A DNA stretch of 64,000 bases from Faecalicatena_A orotica (GTDB taxonomy: Bacteria; Bacillota; Clostridia; Lachnospirales; Lachnospiraceae). The DNA is taken from assembly GCF_040545875.1 (NCBI RefSeq), contig NZ_JBEPMR010000006.1; one strand, 5' to 3'. Shown here piece after piece: positions 42,573-52,073 of this stretch. Positions within the stretch are counted from its first letter, which is position 1, and each line of letters begins with the position of its first letter. Position numbers and translations under genes: made by a program. The notes beneath the pieces were generated by a model. It did not search any database and had not been told where the DNA came from. It saw only the letters and a program-made list of their open reading frames with translations.

Positions 42573-43583
42573 ATGGGAACATGTATTAACCCGGCAGATG
42601 TGCCAAAAGTAAAGTTTTACACAGGAGAGGAAGTACCATGCGTAGGTATGGGAACATTCGGATCAGACAGATTCACGGCAGAGCAGGTATCAGCTGCAGT
42701 GGCAGGCGCAATCCGCTGTGGATACCGTATGTTTGACTGTGCGGCATGCTATGGAAACGAGGACCAGATCGGGGAAGTTTTCAAAGCTGCATTTGATGAA
42801 GGCGTTGTAGAACGCAAGGACCTCTATATCATGACAAAAGTATGGAATGATATGCACGACAGAGTGGAAGAATCCTGCAGAAAGAGCATTGCAGATTTAC
42901 AGTGTGAATACATCGACCTGTTCTTCATTCACTGGCCTTTCCCGAACTATCATGCACCGGGATGTGATGTAGATTCCCGCAACCCGGATTCCAAACCATT
43001 TAGTGTAGAGGAATTCATGAGTACATACAGACAGTGCGAAGAACTGGTAGAAAAAGGCCTGATCCGCCACATCGGTATTTCCAACATGACAATTCCGAAA
43101 CTGGAAGCTGTTCTGCCGGAAATGAAGATCATGCCTGTAGCATGTGAGTTGGAACTTCATGTATGTTTCCAGCAGCAGGAATTATTCGATTATCTCGTGG
43201 CACACAATATCCAGCCAATCGGATTCATGCCGCTTGGATCACCTCAGAGACCGGAAAGAGATATGTGTCCGGAAGATGTTGCTGACCTGCAGACACCAGA
43301 GATGAAAGAGATTGCACAGGCACACGGAGTGCACCCGGCAACAATCGCCCTGAAATGGGCACACCAGAGAGGCCAGATCCCGATTCCGTTCTCAGTTCAT
43401 GAAGCAGAGTATGTGAGCAACTTAAAATGCATGACAGAAGATCCTCTGACAGACGAGGAAATGGCTAAGATCGCGACACTGGAGAGAAACAACAGACTTG
43501 TTAAGGGTCAGGTATTCCTCTGGGAAGGCGCGAAAGACTGGCATGACTTGTGGGATGAAGACGGAGTAATTGTAACTTTATAA
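42573..43583 (+). CDS. Aldo/keto reductase
   Basis: A 336-residue NAD(P)H-dependent TIM-barrel reductase with the family landmarks VGMGTFGSD, GYRMFDCAACYGNE (catalytic Asp and Tyr), IMTKVWN, DLFFIHWPFP, HIGISNM and GFMPLGS. The ATG at 42573 is 8 nt from AAAGGAG; the one at 42567 is too close. As the last gene of the operon it could reduce an aldose to the polyol used upstream (inference). Confidence 0.88.
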   Translation: MGTCINPADVPKVKFYTGEEVPCVGMGTFGSDRFTAEQVSAAVAGAIRCGYRMFDCAACYGNEDQIGEVFKAAFDEGVVERKDLYIMTKVWNDMHDRVEESCRKSIADLQCEYIDLFFIHWPFPNYHAPGCDVDSRNPDSKPFSVEEFMSTYRQCEELVEKGLIRHIGISNMTIPKLEAVLPEMKIMPVACELELHVCFQQQELFDYLVAHNIQPIGFMPLGSPQRPERDMCPEDVADLQTPEMKEIAQAHGVHPATIALKWAHQRGQIPIPFSVHEAEYVSNLKCMTEDPLTDEEMAKIATLERNNRLVKGQVFLWEGAKDWHDLWDEDGVIVTL

Positions 43584-43597
43584 GTCTGAATATAAAT

Positions 43598-43640
43598 AAA
43601 AGCCAGCACGGCACTCATTACCGTGCTGGCTTTTATTTTT
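43598..43640 (+). terminator. Rho-independent terminator
   Basis: AAAAGCCAGCACGG (43598-43611) pairs with CCGTGCTGGCTTTT (43621-43634), then ATTTTT. It ends the LacI-controlled operon. Confidence 0.92.
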
Positions 43641-43747
43641 GATTTCTGTTGCTTCTGATATCCAATTGTAATATGATAGAAAAATATAGAGAATATCAAT
43701 ATAATACTATGGTTATACAGGAGGCTGAGGGAAGGAAGGTTTGGACC

Positions 43748-44590
43748 ATGTATATTTTATACCAGCGGCTGGCTACTCTGATTAACGGAGAAGATGCGGA
43801 TACCACAGAATACCATATTGCCAGTGTGATGATGGAGAATATGGACCATATTGTTGAAAATTCGATCGGGGAGATTGCGAAGCTGTGCAATGTTTCGAAA
43901 TCCACGATCTCAAAGTTTGTCAGGGGCCTTGGCTTTGAAGACTATACGGATTTTAAGTGGGCCGCTATGGGCGAGAAGAAAAAGGAGATATATACAAAGG
44001 ACGGAAGTACGATTAATATTACGGATTTTATCTGCCAGAACGGAGTGAATACCTATATGGATGTTCTGGCGAGGGATATCCGGCATTTGTTTGAAGGGGC
44101 CGATTTCCGCAAGATTGATGCCCTTGTCAGGGATATCCATGAGTATAAGAAGGTTGCTGCTTTCGGAGAAGTCTATTCGGAGACAGCGGCTTTAAACTTC
44201 CAGTATAAGATGTCGCTATACAGAAAGTTTGTCTATACGACCATTGACGATATGAAACAGACCCGGTATATTGAAAATGCAGAAGAAGATACAGTTCTTG
44301 TTATTTTCTCGAATTCCGGCAGATATATCAATGTATACTCCAGACTGGAGGGCTGCCCGAAGAAGACCTGCTTCGATAAAACAAAGGCAAAGGTAGTACT
44401 TGTTACATCCAACGAGAAGATGCGGGATGATCCGCGGGTGGATGACTGCCTGATTCTGGATTATTCTGACAAGGTACAGAACCACCCCATTCTTTACCAG
44501 CTCCTTATAGAGCAGATTGCATTGAGATACCAGCAGATCTATGGTTTCCCGCAGGAAAATACAACAGAAGAAACAGAAATAAAAAGATGA
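43748..44590 (+). CDS. RpiR/MurR-family transcriptional regulator
   Basis: A 280-residue regulator. The N-terminal helix-turn-helix contains IGEIAKLCNVSKSTISKFVR; the SIS sugar-isomerase-like effector domain includes VLVIFSNSGRYINVYSRL. I place the start at the ATG at 43748, 8 nt after AAGGAAGG; the frame runs further upstream without a better signal. It precedes GH95 and PTS genes, typical for RpiR regulators of phosphorylated-sugar uptake. Confidence 0.87.
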   Translation: MYILYQRLATLINGEDADTTEYHIASVMMENMDHIVENSIGEIAKLCNVSKSTISKFVRGLGFEDYTDFKWAAMGEKKKEIYTKDGSTINITDFICQNGVNTYMDVLARDIRHLFEGADFRKIDALVRDIHEYKKVAAFGEVYSETAALNFQYKMSLYRKFVYTTIDDMKQTRYIENAEEDTVLVIFSNSGRYINVYSRLEGCPKKTCFDKTKAKVVLVTSNEKMRDDPRVDDCLILDYSDKVQNHPILYQLLIEQIALRYQQIYGFPQENTTEETEIKR

Positions 44591-44598
44591 TACAAGAG

Positions 44599-44652
44599 AG
44601 AAATTACTGAAGGAGTTTCCAATATGCGAACTTTTCAGGAGTTTCTTTTTTT
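44599..44652 (+). terminator. Terminator after the RpiR gene
   Basis: AGAAATTACTGAA pairs with TTCAGGAGTTTCT (two G-T pairs) and is followed by seven Ts. A TATAAT-like box at about 44658 follows, so the fucosidase-PTS pair may have its own promoter. Confidence 0.65.
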
Positions 44653-44695
44653 GTTGCTATAATACCAATATAAAAAGGAGAGAGGAGAGGTGAGG

Positions 44696-46999
44696 ATGAG
44701 TAAATTGTGGTTTCAAAAGGAAGCTGAAAACTGGAATGAGGCGCTTCCGGTCGGAAATGGATTTCTGGGCGCCATGTTTTTCGGCGGGACTGCATCTGAA
44801 CGGATACAGGTGAATGAAGATTCTGTCTGGTCCGGTGGATTTATGGACAGGGTAAATCCGGATGCAGGGGCGAATCTGGATAAGGTCAGAAGACTTTTGG
44901 ATGACGGGAATGTCAGAGAAGCCGAAAAACTTGCGGCCAGAAGCATGTATGGAACATATCCGCATATGCGCCATTATCAGACGCTCGGTGATGTCTGGAT
45001 TGATTTTGCGGACATGCAGGACGGGCATCAGCTGGAATATACGAAAGACCATTTTCCGGTTGTTAAGATACAGGAGAAGGAAGTCTCGGACTATGAAAGA
45101 TATCTGGACCTGGAAACGGCCACGGGAGGTATGTCCTACCGGACGGAAGGCGGGACACACGTAAGGGAGTATTTTGCATCTTATCCGGCAGAGGTGATTG
45201 TCTGCAGAATCAAAGCGGACGGGAAGAACCTGCTGAATTTCGAGGTGTCTGCGACAAGGAAGGACAACCGGAGCGGCCGGGGCGCTTCTTACTGTGACGG
45301 TGTCTGTGCACTGGATGACCGGACGATCTGTCTTCATGGCTGGCAGGGAAACCGGGACGGAATCGGGTTTGAAATGGCTGTTCGGGTAGAAGCATCGGGC
45401 GGAACCCGGTATAGTATGGGCAGCCGTATAATCGTAGAAGGTGCGGCAGAGGCTGTACTTTATATTACCGGCAGGACGACATACCGTAGCGGCGATCCCC
45501 ATAAGTGGTGCATAGAGGCTCTCGCGCGTGCATGTACGCGGGGCGTCAGAGAACTGAAAGCGGAACATGTCTGTGATTACCAGAAATATTTTAATGCAGG
45601 CAGACTGTACCTGAAATCAGACGACGGGGGGAAACAATATACAGTACCGGAGCGTCTGGCAAGGATGAGGGAAGGCAGTTCGGATATCGGACTTATCAAT
45701 ATTTACTATGATTATGCTAGATACCTGCTGATTAGTTCGAGCCGGGAACACAGCCTCCCGTCAAATCTTCAGGGAATCTGGAATGAAGAATTCGAACCCG
45801 CATGGGGGTCAAAGTATACGATTAATATTAACATAGAAATGAATTACTGGCTGGCGGAAAAAACAGGCCTTTCCGCCCTCCACCTTCCGCTGATTGAGCA
45901 TTTAAAGAAGATGCATGGACACGGGAAGGACGTTGCCGCACGAATGTATAAAGCGAGGGGCTTTTGCTGCCATCACAATACAGATATATGGGGGGACTGT
46001 GCACCGCAGGACAACCATACAACCTCGACGATCTGGCCGATGGGCGGGGCATGGCTCTGCCTGCACCTGATCGAACATTACCAGTATACAAAGGACGAAG
46101 CATTTATTCAGGAGTATTTTAATATTTTGAGAGACAGTGTTTTGTTCTTTATGGATTATATGGTTCAGGATGCAGAAGGTTTTTGGATCACCGGACCTTC
46201 CAGTTCTCCGGAAAATATCTATCTGAATGATAAAGGAGAATTCGGCTGCCTGTGTATGGGGCCGACGATGGATATTGAGATACTGCGGGAACTGTTCAGT
46301 GGTTTTCTGGAAATCTCAGCCGGCCTTGGAGTGAAAGACGAACTGTATGCAGATGTCGAAAAGCATCTGAATGGACTGCCGCCTTTAAAAATCGGGAAAC
46401 ATGGCCAGATTCAGGAGTGGCGCAGTGATTATGAGGAAATAGACAGGGGGCACCGGCACATTTCCCAGTTGTTCGCCCTTTACCCGGGCAGCCAGATCAG
46501 GATAGGCGGTGCGCCCGAACTTCTGGAAGCGGCAGAGCGGACGCTGGAGAGACGACTTGAATCAGGAGGCGGACACACAGGCTGGAGCAAGGCATGGATT
46601 ATTTTATTTTATGCACGGCTGGGAAAAGGAAAAAAGGCATGGCAGAACCTGAAGGAACTGCTAAGCCATGCGACTCTTGATAATCTGCTGGATAACCATC
46701 CCCCGTTCCAGATAGATGGTAACTTTGGCGGGGCTGCAGGTATTATGGAAATGCTTGTACAGGATTTCCGGGAAGAGGTATATCTCCTGGGGGCCCTGCC
46801 GGAAGAACTGGAAGAGGGAAGGGTAACCGGGGTTCATTTGAAGTGTGGCTGTGTGATAGATTTCACATGGGCCGGCGGGCATGTTGTGGAGGTTAAACTT
46901 CACGGGCTGCGTGACGGAAGTGTACAGATGATGGATGAGAACAGGAAATCTGTGAAGATAAGTTTTAAAAAGAATGAGGATAAAATCATAAAATTCTAA
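44696..46999 (+). CDS. GH95 alpha-L-fucosidase, predicted cytoplasmic
   Basis: Hydrolyses terminal alpha-linked L-fucose. It is 767 residues of glycoside hydrolase family 95 from the start (WNEALPVGNGFLGAMFFGG). Catalytic residues align with Bifidobacterium AfcA: Asn377 and Asn379 in YTININIEMNYW (Asn421/Asn423), Glu506 in SSSPEN (Glu566) and Asp674 in QIDGNFGG (Asp766). There is no signal peptide or anchor, so it acts inside the cell on imported fucosylated saccharides. The ATG at 44696 follows AGGAGAGG. Its TAA abuts the PTS gene. GH95 members can also be galactosidases; the substrate is not proven. Confidence 0.9.
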   Translation: MSKLWFQKEAENWNEALPVGNGFLGAMFFGGTASERIQVNEDSVWSGGFMDRVNPDAGANLDKVRRLLDDGNVREAEKLAARSMYGTYPHMRHYQTLGDVWIDFADMQDGHQLEYTKDHFPVVKIQEKEVSDYERYLDLETATGGMSYRTEGGTHVREYFASYPAEVIVCRIKADGKNLLNFEVSATRKDNRSGRGASYCDGVCALDDRTICLHGWQGNRDGIGFEMAVRVEASGGTRYSMGSRIIVEGAAEAVLYITGRTTYRSGDPHKWCIEALARACTRGVRELKAEHVCDYQKYFNAGRLYLKSDDGGKQYTVPERLARMREGSSDIGLINIYYDYARYLLISSSREHSLPSNLQGIWNEEFEPAWGSKYTININIEMNYWLAEKTGLSALHLPLIEHLKKMHGHGKDVAARMYKARGFCCHHNTDIWGDCAPQDNHTTSTIWPMGGAWLCLHLIEHYQYTKDEAFIQEYFNILRDSVLFFMDYMVQDAEGFWITGPSSSPENIYLNDKGEFGCLCMGPTMDIEILRELFSGFLEISAGLGVKDELYADVEKHLNGLPPLKIGKHGQIQEWRSDYEEIDRGHRHISQLFALYPGSQIRIGGAPELLEAAERTLERRLESGGGHTGWSKAWIILFYARLGKGKKAWQNLKELLSHATLDNLLDNHPPFQIDGNFGGAAGIMEMLVQDFREEVYLLGALPEELEEGRVTGVHLKCGCVIDFTWAGGHVVEVKLHGLRDGSVQMMDENRKSVKISFKKNEDKIIKF

Positions 47000-47019
47000 T
47001 GAAAGGGTGGATAAATAGA

Positions 47020-48453
47020 ATGAAATATGAAGCAATGATCAGAGAGATCATCACCAAAATAGGCGGAAGAGAGAATATTATCAGTGCATACCACTGTGCG
47101 ACAAGACTGCGCTTTAAACTGAAAGAGGAGTCAAAGGCTGATGAGGCAGGAATCAAGGAGATCGAAGGTGTTCTCTCTGTAATCAAAAGCGGAGGTCAGT
47201 TTCAGGTGGTCATCGGGCAGCATGTTGGTGACGTGTATAAAGAGATGACGGCAATGTACAGTCTGGACGGAGAAAATACAGAACTCAAAGATGCAAAAGA
47301 GTTTAAAGAAGAGATGAAGGATAAAAAAGTAAGCAGCCGTCTTCTGGACACGATCTCCGGCGTATTTACCCCAGTGCTGGGAATGCTTATGGCAACCGGT
47401 GTGATTAAAGGAATTCTGGCGCTACTGACGGCAACGGGTCTTCTGTCAGCCGGGGATGGTACTTACCAGATTCTGAATATAGTGGCAGACAGCTTCTTTA
47501 ACTTCCTGCCATTATTCCTCGGGTATACGGCAATGAAGAAGTTTGGCGGGACCCCGTTTATTGGCATGGCAATCGGTGCTTCACTTGTATATCCCTCCAT
47601 CGCTGTGATTATGGCAGGGGAACCGTTATTCACCGCATTTAGCGGAACGATATTCGAGTCACCGGTATATGTGACATTTCTCGGAATCCCCGTGATTCTG
47701 ATGAATTATGCAAGCTCTGTTATTCCTGTTATTATCATCTGCTATTTTGCGGCAAAAGTGGAGAAGTTCCTTGCAAAGAGGATCGGGGACCTGCTTCGTT
47801 CCTTCCTTGTCCCGGCACTGACACTTATAATCAGCGTGATTCTGGGACTGCTTATCATCGGACCGGTTGTAAGCTTTATCAGCAGTCTGCTGGGAGCGGG
47901 CATGTCGGCGCTGTTTAATTTAAATGCGACCATCGCAGGATTTTTGTATGGTGCGCTGATTCAGGTATGCGTCATGTTCGGGGTACACTGGGGATTTGTT
48001 GCCATTTCAATCAACAATCTGGCTACGCTTGGTTTTGATCCGATTACCATTGCAGGGCTCGCATCTGCATTCGGGCAGGCAGGGGTCGTATTAGTCATTC
48101 TTCTGAAGACAAGAAATAAGAAACTGAAGTCCATATGTGGGCCTGCGCTGATTTCTTCCATGTTTGGAATCACGGAACCGTGTGTATACGGTGTGACCCT
48201 GCAGTATAAGAAATCCTTTTTACTGGCCTGTATCGCATCCGGATTCGGTGGTGCGATTATCGGTGCAGCAGGGGTAAAACAGTATATTTACGGAGTGAAC
48301 GGCGTGTTTGGCTGGCTCCAGACCATTAATCCGGCGGTAGGATTTGATTCCACGACGGTTGCGGCGATCATGGCCTGCGTGGTAAGCTTTGTTGCGGCAA
48401 TCGTATTGATGCTTATTTTCGGCAAAAATGTGATTCAGGAAACTAATAAATAA
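47020..48453 (+). CDS. PTS EIIBC permease (glucose/beta-glucoside class), no EIIA
   Basis: A phosphotransferase permease of 477 residues. The N-terminal EIIB domain has phosphorylated Cys26 in SAYHCATRLRF; the EIIC domain contains about ten helices and the conserved MFGITEPCVYGVTL. No EIIA domain or gene is nearby, so it must borrow one, as MurP and some sucrose/trehalose permeases do. The ATG at 47020, 9 nt after GAAAGGGTGG, matches the usual EIIB start. It is coupled to the fucosidase and RpiR genes, so a fucosylated di- or oligosaccharide, or its released sugar, is the likely cargo. Confidence 0.88.
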   Translation: MKYEAMIREIITKIGGRENIISAYHCATRLRFKLKEESKADEAGIKEIEGVLSVIKSGGQFQVVIGQHVGDVYKEMTAMYSLDGENTELKDAKEFKEEMKDKKVSSRLLDTISGVFTPVLGMLMATGVIKGILALLTATGLLSAGDGTYQILNIVADSFFNFLPLFLGYTAMKKFGGTPFIGMAIGASLVYPSIAVIMAGEPLFTAFSGTIFESPVYVTFLGIPVILMNYASSVIPVIIICYFAAKVEKFLAKRIGDLLRSFLVPALTLIISVILGLLIIGPVVSFISSLLGAGMSALFNLNATIAGFLYGALIQVCVMFGVHWGFVAISINNLATLGFDPITIAGLASAFGQAGVVLVILLKTRNKKLKSICGPALISSMFGITEPCVYGVTLQYKKSFLLACIASGFGGAIIGAAGVKQYIYGVNGVFGWLQTINPAVGFDSTTVAAIMACVVSFVAAIVLMLIFGKNVIQETNK

Positions 48454-48461
48454 AACACTAT

Positions 48462-48501
48462 GTGCAGTCTTTCTCAATCTGGAGGGAGGCTGTACTTTTT
48501 T
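48462..48501 (+). terminator. Rho-independent terminator after the PTS gene
   Basis: GTGCAGTCTTTCTC (48462-48475) pairs, with several G-U pairs, to GAGGGAGGCTGTAC (48482-48495), followed by six Ts. Confidence 0.78.
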
Positions 48502-48547
48502 GCAGATGTTTATATGGAATCTCATGCCTGAAATACAGGGCCGGAAA

Positions 48548-48583
48548 CCTCAAGGCTGACCTCAAGGCTGACCTCAAGGTTGA
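48548..48583 (+). repeat. Three tandem 12-bp repeats upstream of a response regulator gene
   Basis: CCTCAAGGCTGA twice and CCTCAAGGTTGA once, head to tail, 83 bp before the GTG start. This could be an autoregulatory site or a slippage-prone microsatellite. Confidence 0.75.
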
Positions 48584-48665
48584 AAAAAATCTTCCACAAT
48601 CTCTTTGGGTGATGTATACTATTCTTAGTATGTCGTTTAATTTGTTTACACGGGAGGAAACAGCA

Positions 48666-50270
48666 GTGTACAAGGTATTACTGGTAGATGATGAAATTCT
48701 GGTGCGTGAAGCGATCAGTGCCAAAATAGAATGGAATAAGCTTGGATTTGAACTGGCGAAGGATTGTGAGAACGGAAAAGATGCAATAGAGTTTATGAAG
48801 GAGAATCCGGTGGATGTAGTGCTCACGGATATCTGTATGCCATACATAGACGGAATGGGGTTAAGTAAGTTTGTATATGAGAACTTTCCCCAGACAACCA
48901 TTATTATTTTCAGTGGTTACAGTGATTTTGAATATGCGAAAATGGCAATCCAGTACAAGGTGGCCGAGTATATTCTGAAGCCCGTTACTGCGAAGGAACT
49001 CTCCGAGGTTCTTGTCAGGATTAAGGAGAAACTGGACAGTGAGCGCCAGCAGGAACAGAAGATGGATGAACTAACGAAAGTTTACCACAGCTATACAAAG
49101 AACGAATCCCTGATTATTTCCAGAACACTGTCACGCCTTGTAAAAGGGACACAGGAAGTAGAGACGAGCCTGAAGGAGCTGGAGGAATTCGGGATCTCGG
49201 TGGAGGGGGATTCCTACCGGGTGGCGGCGGTGGATATTGATGTTTATTCAGACCTGTATGAGGTCGATGACGAGTTGAAGAAGGAGAGTGCACTGATGTC
49301 GTTTGTGGTGGAGAATATCTCCAGTGAGATTGTCGGGAACCACAAGGCCGGTCTGGCATACAGGGATTCGGATAACCGGGTCTGCCTTCTTTTCCATACA
49401 AACAAACCAAAGGAGTTTGCAGCCGAGGCTGTGAAGATATGCAGCGAGATTAAAGAGACCGTATACGATACGATGAAACTGAGCATTTCGATGGGAATCG
49501 GGAAGTATGTGAATTCTCTGGATGAGCTTTATAAGTCATACGATTCGGCGGCCGAGATGCTGAAATACCGCTATACAAAAGGCGGCGGGGTGATCTTCGA
49601 CTGTGAGAAGGAGGTCATGGCCGGCAATCCGATGGAGCTGGAGCAGGATTTTAAAGATATTGCCTCAGCACTGCGCAGTAAGGACGAAAAAACACTGACA
49701 GATACGATCAATCATATTGAAAGCTGGATGAAAACAGGTTATGTACGCAGAAATAAGTGCGTGGCATATCTTCACCAGGTCCTGCGCATTATTTATGAGA
49801 CAGTGTTGGAGACGGAGGAGAATTTCCAACTGGACGATTCTGAGATTTCGAATATTACGGACGCCCGCAGTATTGAAAAGGCGGTCGGCCTGATACGTGA
49901 TTATGCCGCAAGGGGGCTGGAAGCCGCCCTGGCAGCAGGACAGTCCAGTGGGGAACGCCAGGCAGTCATGGCGATAGATTACCTGAAGGAAAATTACAGC
50001 AATCCGGATCTGAGCCTGAACCATATCTGTGAGTATTTGAACATCAGCACAAGCCGTTTCAGCAGTATTTTTAAGGAAACAACGGGCAAGACGTTTACGG
50101 AGGTACTGACAAATATACGCATGGAGCGGGCAAAGCAGCTTCTCCGCCAGACAAGCCTGAAGAACTATGAGATTGCAGAAAAGGTGGGGTTCAGTGACCC
50201 TCACTATTTCAGCATCGCATTTAAGAAAATGACCGGGAAGACTCCGAAAGAGTATGCCAGGGAGAATTAG
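48666..50270 (+). CDS. YesN-type response regulator
   Basis: A 534-residue regulator. The receiver domain has Asp8-Asp9 and phosphoacceptor Asp55 (VLTDICMPYIDG). The central region resembles a degenerate GGDEF-like or helical linker. The C-terminal AraC double helix-turn-helix reads SNPDLSLNHICEYLNISTSR and VGFSDPHYFSIAFKKMTGKT. The start is a GTG at 48666, 8 nt after GGGAGG; the open frame upstream crosses the PTS terminator. It is followed 3 nt later by its kinase. Confidence 0.92.
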   Translation: MYKVLLVDDEILVREAISAKIEWNKLGFELAKDCENGKDAIEFMKENPVDVVLTDICMPYIDGMGLSKFVYENFPQTTIIIFSGYSDFEYAKMAIQYKVAEYILKPVTAKELSEVLVRIKEKLDSERQQEQKMDELTKVYHSYTKNESLIISRTLSRLVKGTQEVETSLKELEEFGISVEGDSYRVAAVDIDVYSDLYEVDDELKKESALMSFVVENISSEIVGNHKAGLAYRDSDNRVCLLFHTNKPKEFAAEAVKICSEIKETVYDTMKLSISMGIGKYVNSLDELYKSYDSAAEMLKYRYTKGGGVIFDCEKEVMAGNPMELEQDFKDIASALRSKDEKTLTDTINHIESWMKTGYVRRNKCVAYLHQVLRIIYETVLETEENFQLDDSEISNITDARSIEKAVGLIRDYAARGLEAALAAGQSSGERQAVMAIDYLKENYSNPDLSLNHICEYLNISTSRFSSIFKETTGKTFTEVLTNIRMERAKQLLRQTSLKNYEIAEKVGFSDPHYFSIAFKKMTGKTPKEYAREN

Positions 50271-50273
50271 ACT

Positions 50274-52073
50274 ATGAAAAAGGAAAGGGAAACCAGAACA
50301 TTATTTGGCAGATTCAAAAGTATACAGAGCACAATGATGGTTTCATTTTCTGCGCTGATGGTGATTGCCGTACTTATTTTCCTGTTTATTGCCCTGAACT
50401 ATACGAAGAATTCGATATATGAGAACTCCATCAACTACACGTCCCAGATTATCAAACAGGTGAATTATGACATTGATTCTTATGTGAAGTATCTGGAGAA
50501 TATTTCGTTTATTGTCTCCACAAGCAGTGATGTTTCCAATTACCTGTACAATGAGGGGCAGACGGATATGGAAAGAGAGGAGGAAAAGGAGCGGATTCTT
50601 TCTCAGTTCAAGACGATTATGGACAGCCGCAGCGACATCTATAATATTGCGGTTGTAGCAAATAACGGGCGCAGCATCCTCAATGACGGGGAGGATGAAT
50701 TCACGGAATACATTAATGTCAGGGATCAGGACTGGTACAAGGCTGCACTGGAGGCGAAGGACGGGACGGCAATCTCTTCTTCCCATGTACAGAATGCAAT
50801 CAAAAGCAGCTATAAATGGGTAATCACACTGAGTAAGGCGCTGATTAATTACAATAATGCCCAGAATGAGGGAGTATTTTTTGTCGACCTGAATTATACG
50901 TCTATCAGTGAGCTCTGCAATAACAACAATATAGGTAATAAGGGATATATATTTATTCTGGACGAGGATGGCAATATCATCTATCATCCTAAGCAGCAGC
51001 TGATGTACGGCGGGCTGATCACGGAAAATGTGGATGATATCATGGCCTGCAAAGAGAATTATTTTAACACAGGCGACAAGATTTATACCATTTCAAAATC
51101 GGATAAGACCGGATGGACCGTAGTGGGGGCGGCAAACACTTCTGAGCTTCTGAAGAATAACAAACAGGCGCAGATGATGTACCTGCTCGTGGCGGCGGTG
51201 CTGCTTCTGGGGGTTATCCTGATTTCAAGCATTATTGCCAGAGAAATCACAAGGCCGATCCGGCAGCTTCGTGATTCCATGAGCATGGTGGAGGAAGGCC
51301 AGTTTGATAAGGCGAATGTGGCAGTTACGGCCAAGAATGAGATCGGAAGCCTGAGCAAGTCTTTTAATGTCATGACCGAGCGTATCCATACCCTTATGGA
51401 ACAGAATGTATATGAACAGAAACAGAAGCGGAAGAATGAAATGAAGGCGCTTCAGGCGCAGATTAACCCCCATTTTTTGTATAATACTCTGGACTCTATT
51501 ATCTGGATGTCTGAGGCGGGACAGAACGAGGAAGTTGTCCTGATGACTTCTGCTCTGGCAAAGCTTCTCAGGCAGAGTATCAGCAATGACAGGGAACAGG
51601 TCACGGTTGCGGAGGAGATTGAATATGTACGCAGTTATCTGACAATCCAGAAGATGAGGTATAAAGATAAACTGGAGTATTCCATAGAAGTATCACCGGA
51701 GATTAACCATATCATGATCATCAAGTTTGCCCTGCAGCCGCTTGTGGAGAATGCGATTTACCACGGCCTGAAGTATAAAGAGACAAAGGGAAACCTGAAT
51801 ATCAGAGGGTACGAGCGCGGTGACAAGGCGTATATCACGATTGCAGATGACGGTGTGGGAATGGATGAAGATGTGCTGGAACATATTTTTGATGAGACAA
51901 TGAAGGAGCACAAGTCAAACGGTGTAGGGGTACCGAATGTACAGAAGCGGCTGCAGCTATATTACGGGCCGGAGTATGGGATTTCATATATCAGCAGAAA
52001 GGGGGTAGGGACAGTGGCGACTGTCACAGTGCCGCTGAACAGCAGAGTGGATGATGAAGAGACAGACAAGTAA
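50274..52073 (+). CDS. YesM-type sensor histidine kinase
   Basis: A 599-residue kinase. Transmembrane segments lie near residues 18-42 and 300-322, enclosing a dCache-type extracellular sensor (NYDIDSYVKYLENISFIVST onward, with DQDWYKAAL). HAMP follows, then the His_kinase domain with phosphoacceptor His400 (QINPHFLYNTLD) and HATPase (ADDGVGMDEDVL). Its end overlaps the next gene by 23 nt, so regulator, kinase and binding protein are translated as a set. Confidence 0.93.
   Translation: MKKERETRTLFGRFKSIQSTMMVSFSALMVIAVLIFLFIALNYTKNSIYENSINYTSQIIKQVNYDIDSYVKYLENISFIVSTSSDVSNYLYNEGQTDMEREEEKERILSQFKTIMDSRSDIYNIAVVANNGRSILNDGEDEFTEYINVRDQDWYKAALEAKDGTAISSSHVQNAIKSSYKWVITLSKALINYNNAQNEGVFFVDLNYTSISELCNNNNIGNKGYIFILDEDGNIIYHPKQQLMYGGLITENVDDIMACKENYFNTGDKIYTISKSDKTGWTVVGAANTSELLKNNKQAQMMYLLVAAVLLLGVILISSIIAREITRPIRQLRDSMSMVEEGQFDKANVAVTAKNEIGSLSKSFNVMTERIHTLMEQNVYEQKQKRKNEMKALQAQINPHFLYNTLDSIIWMSEAGQNEEVVLMTSALAKLLRQSISNDREQVTVAEEIEYVRSYLTIQKMRYKDKLEYSIEVSPEINHIMIIKFALQPLVENAIYHGLKYKETKGNLNIRGYERGDKAYITIADDGVGMDEDVLEHIFDETMKEHKSNGVGVPNVQKRLQLYYGPEYGISYISRKGVGTVATVTVPLNSRVDDEETDK

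Noticed and set aside
44657..45568. 303-codon open frame on the minus strand
   Set aside because: Antisense to the well-supported GH95 gene and of unnatural composition.
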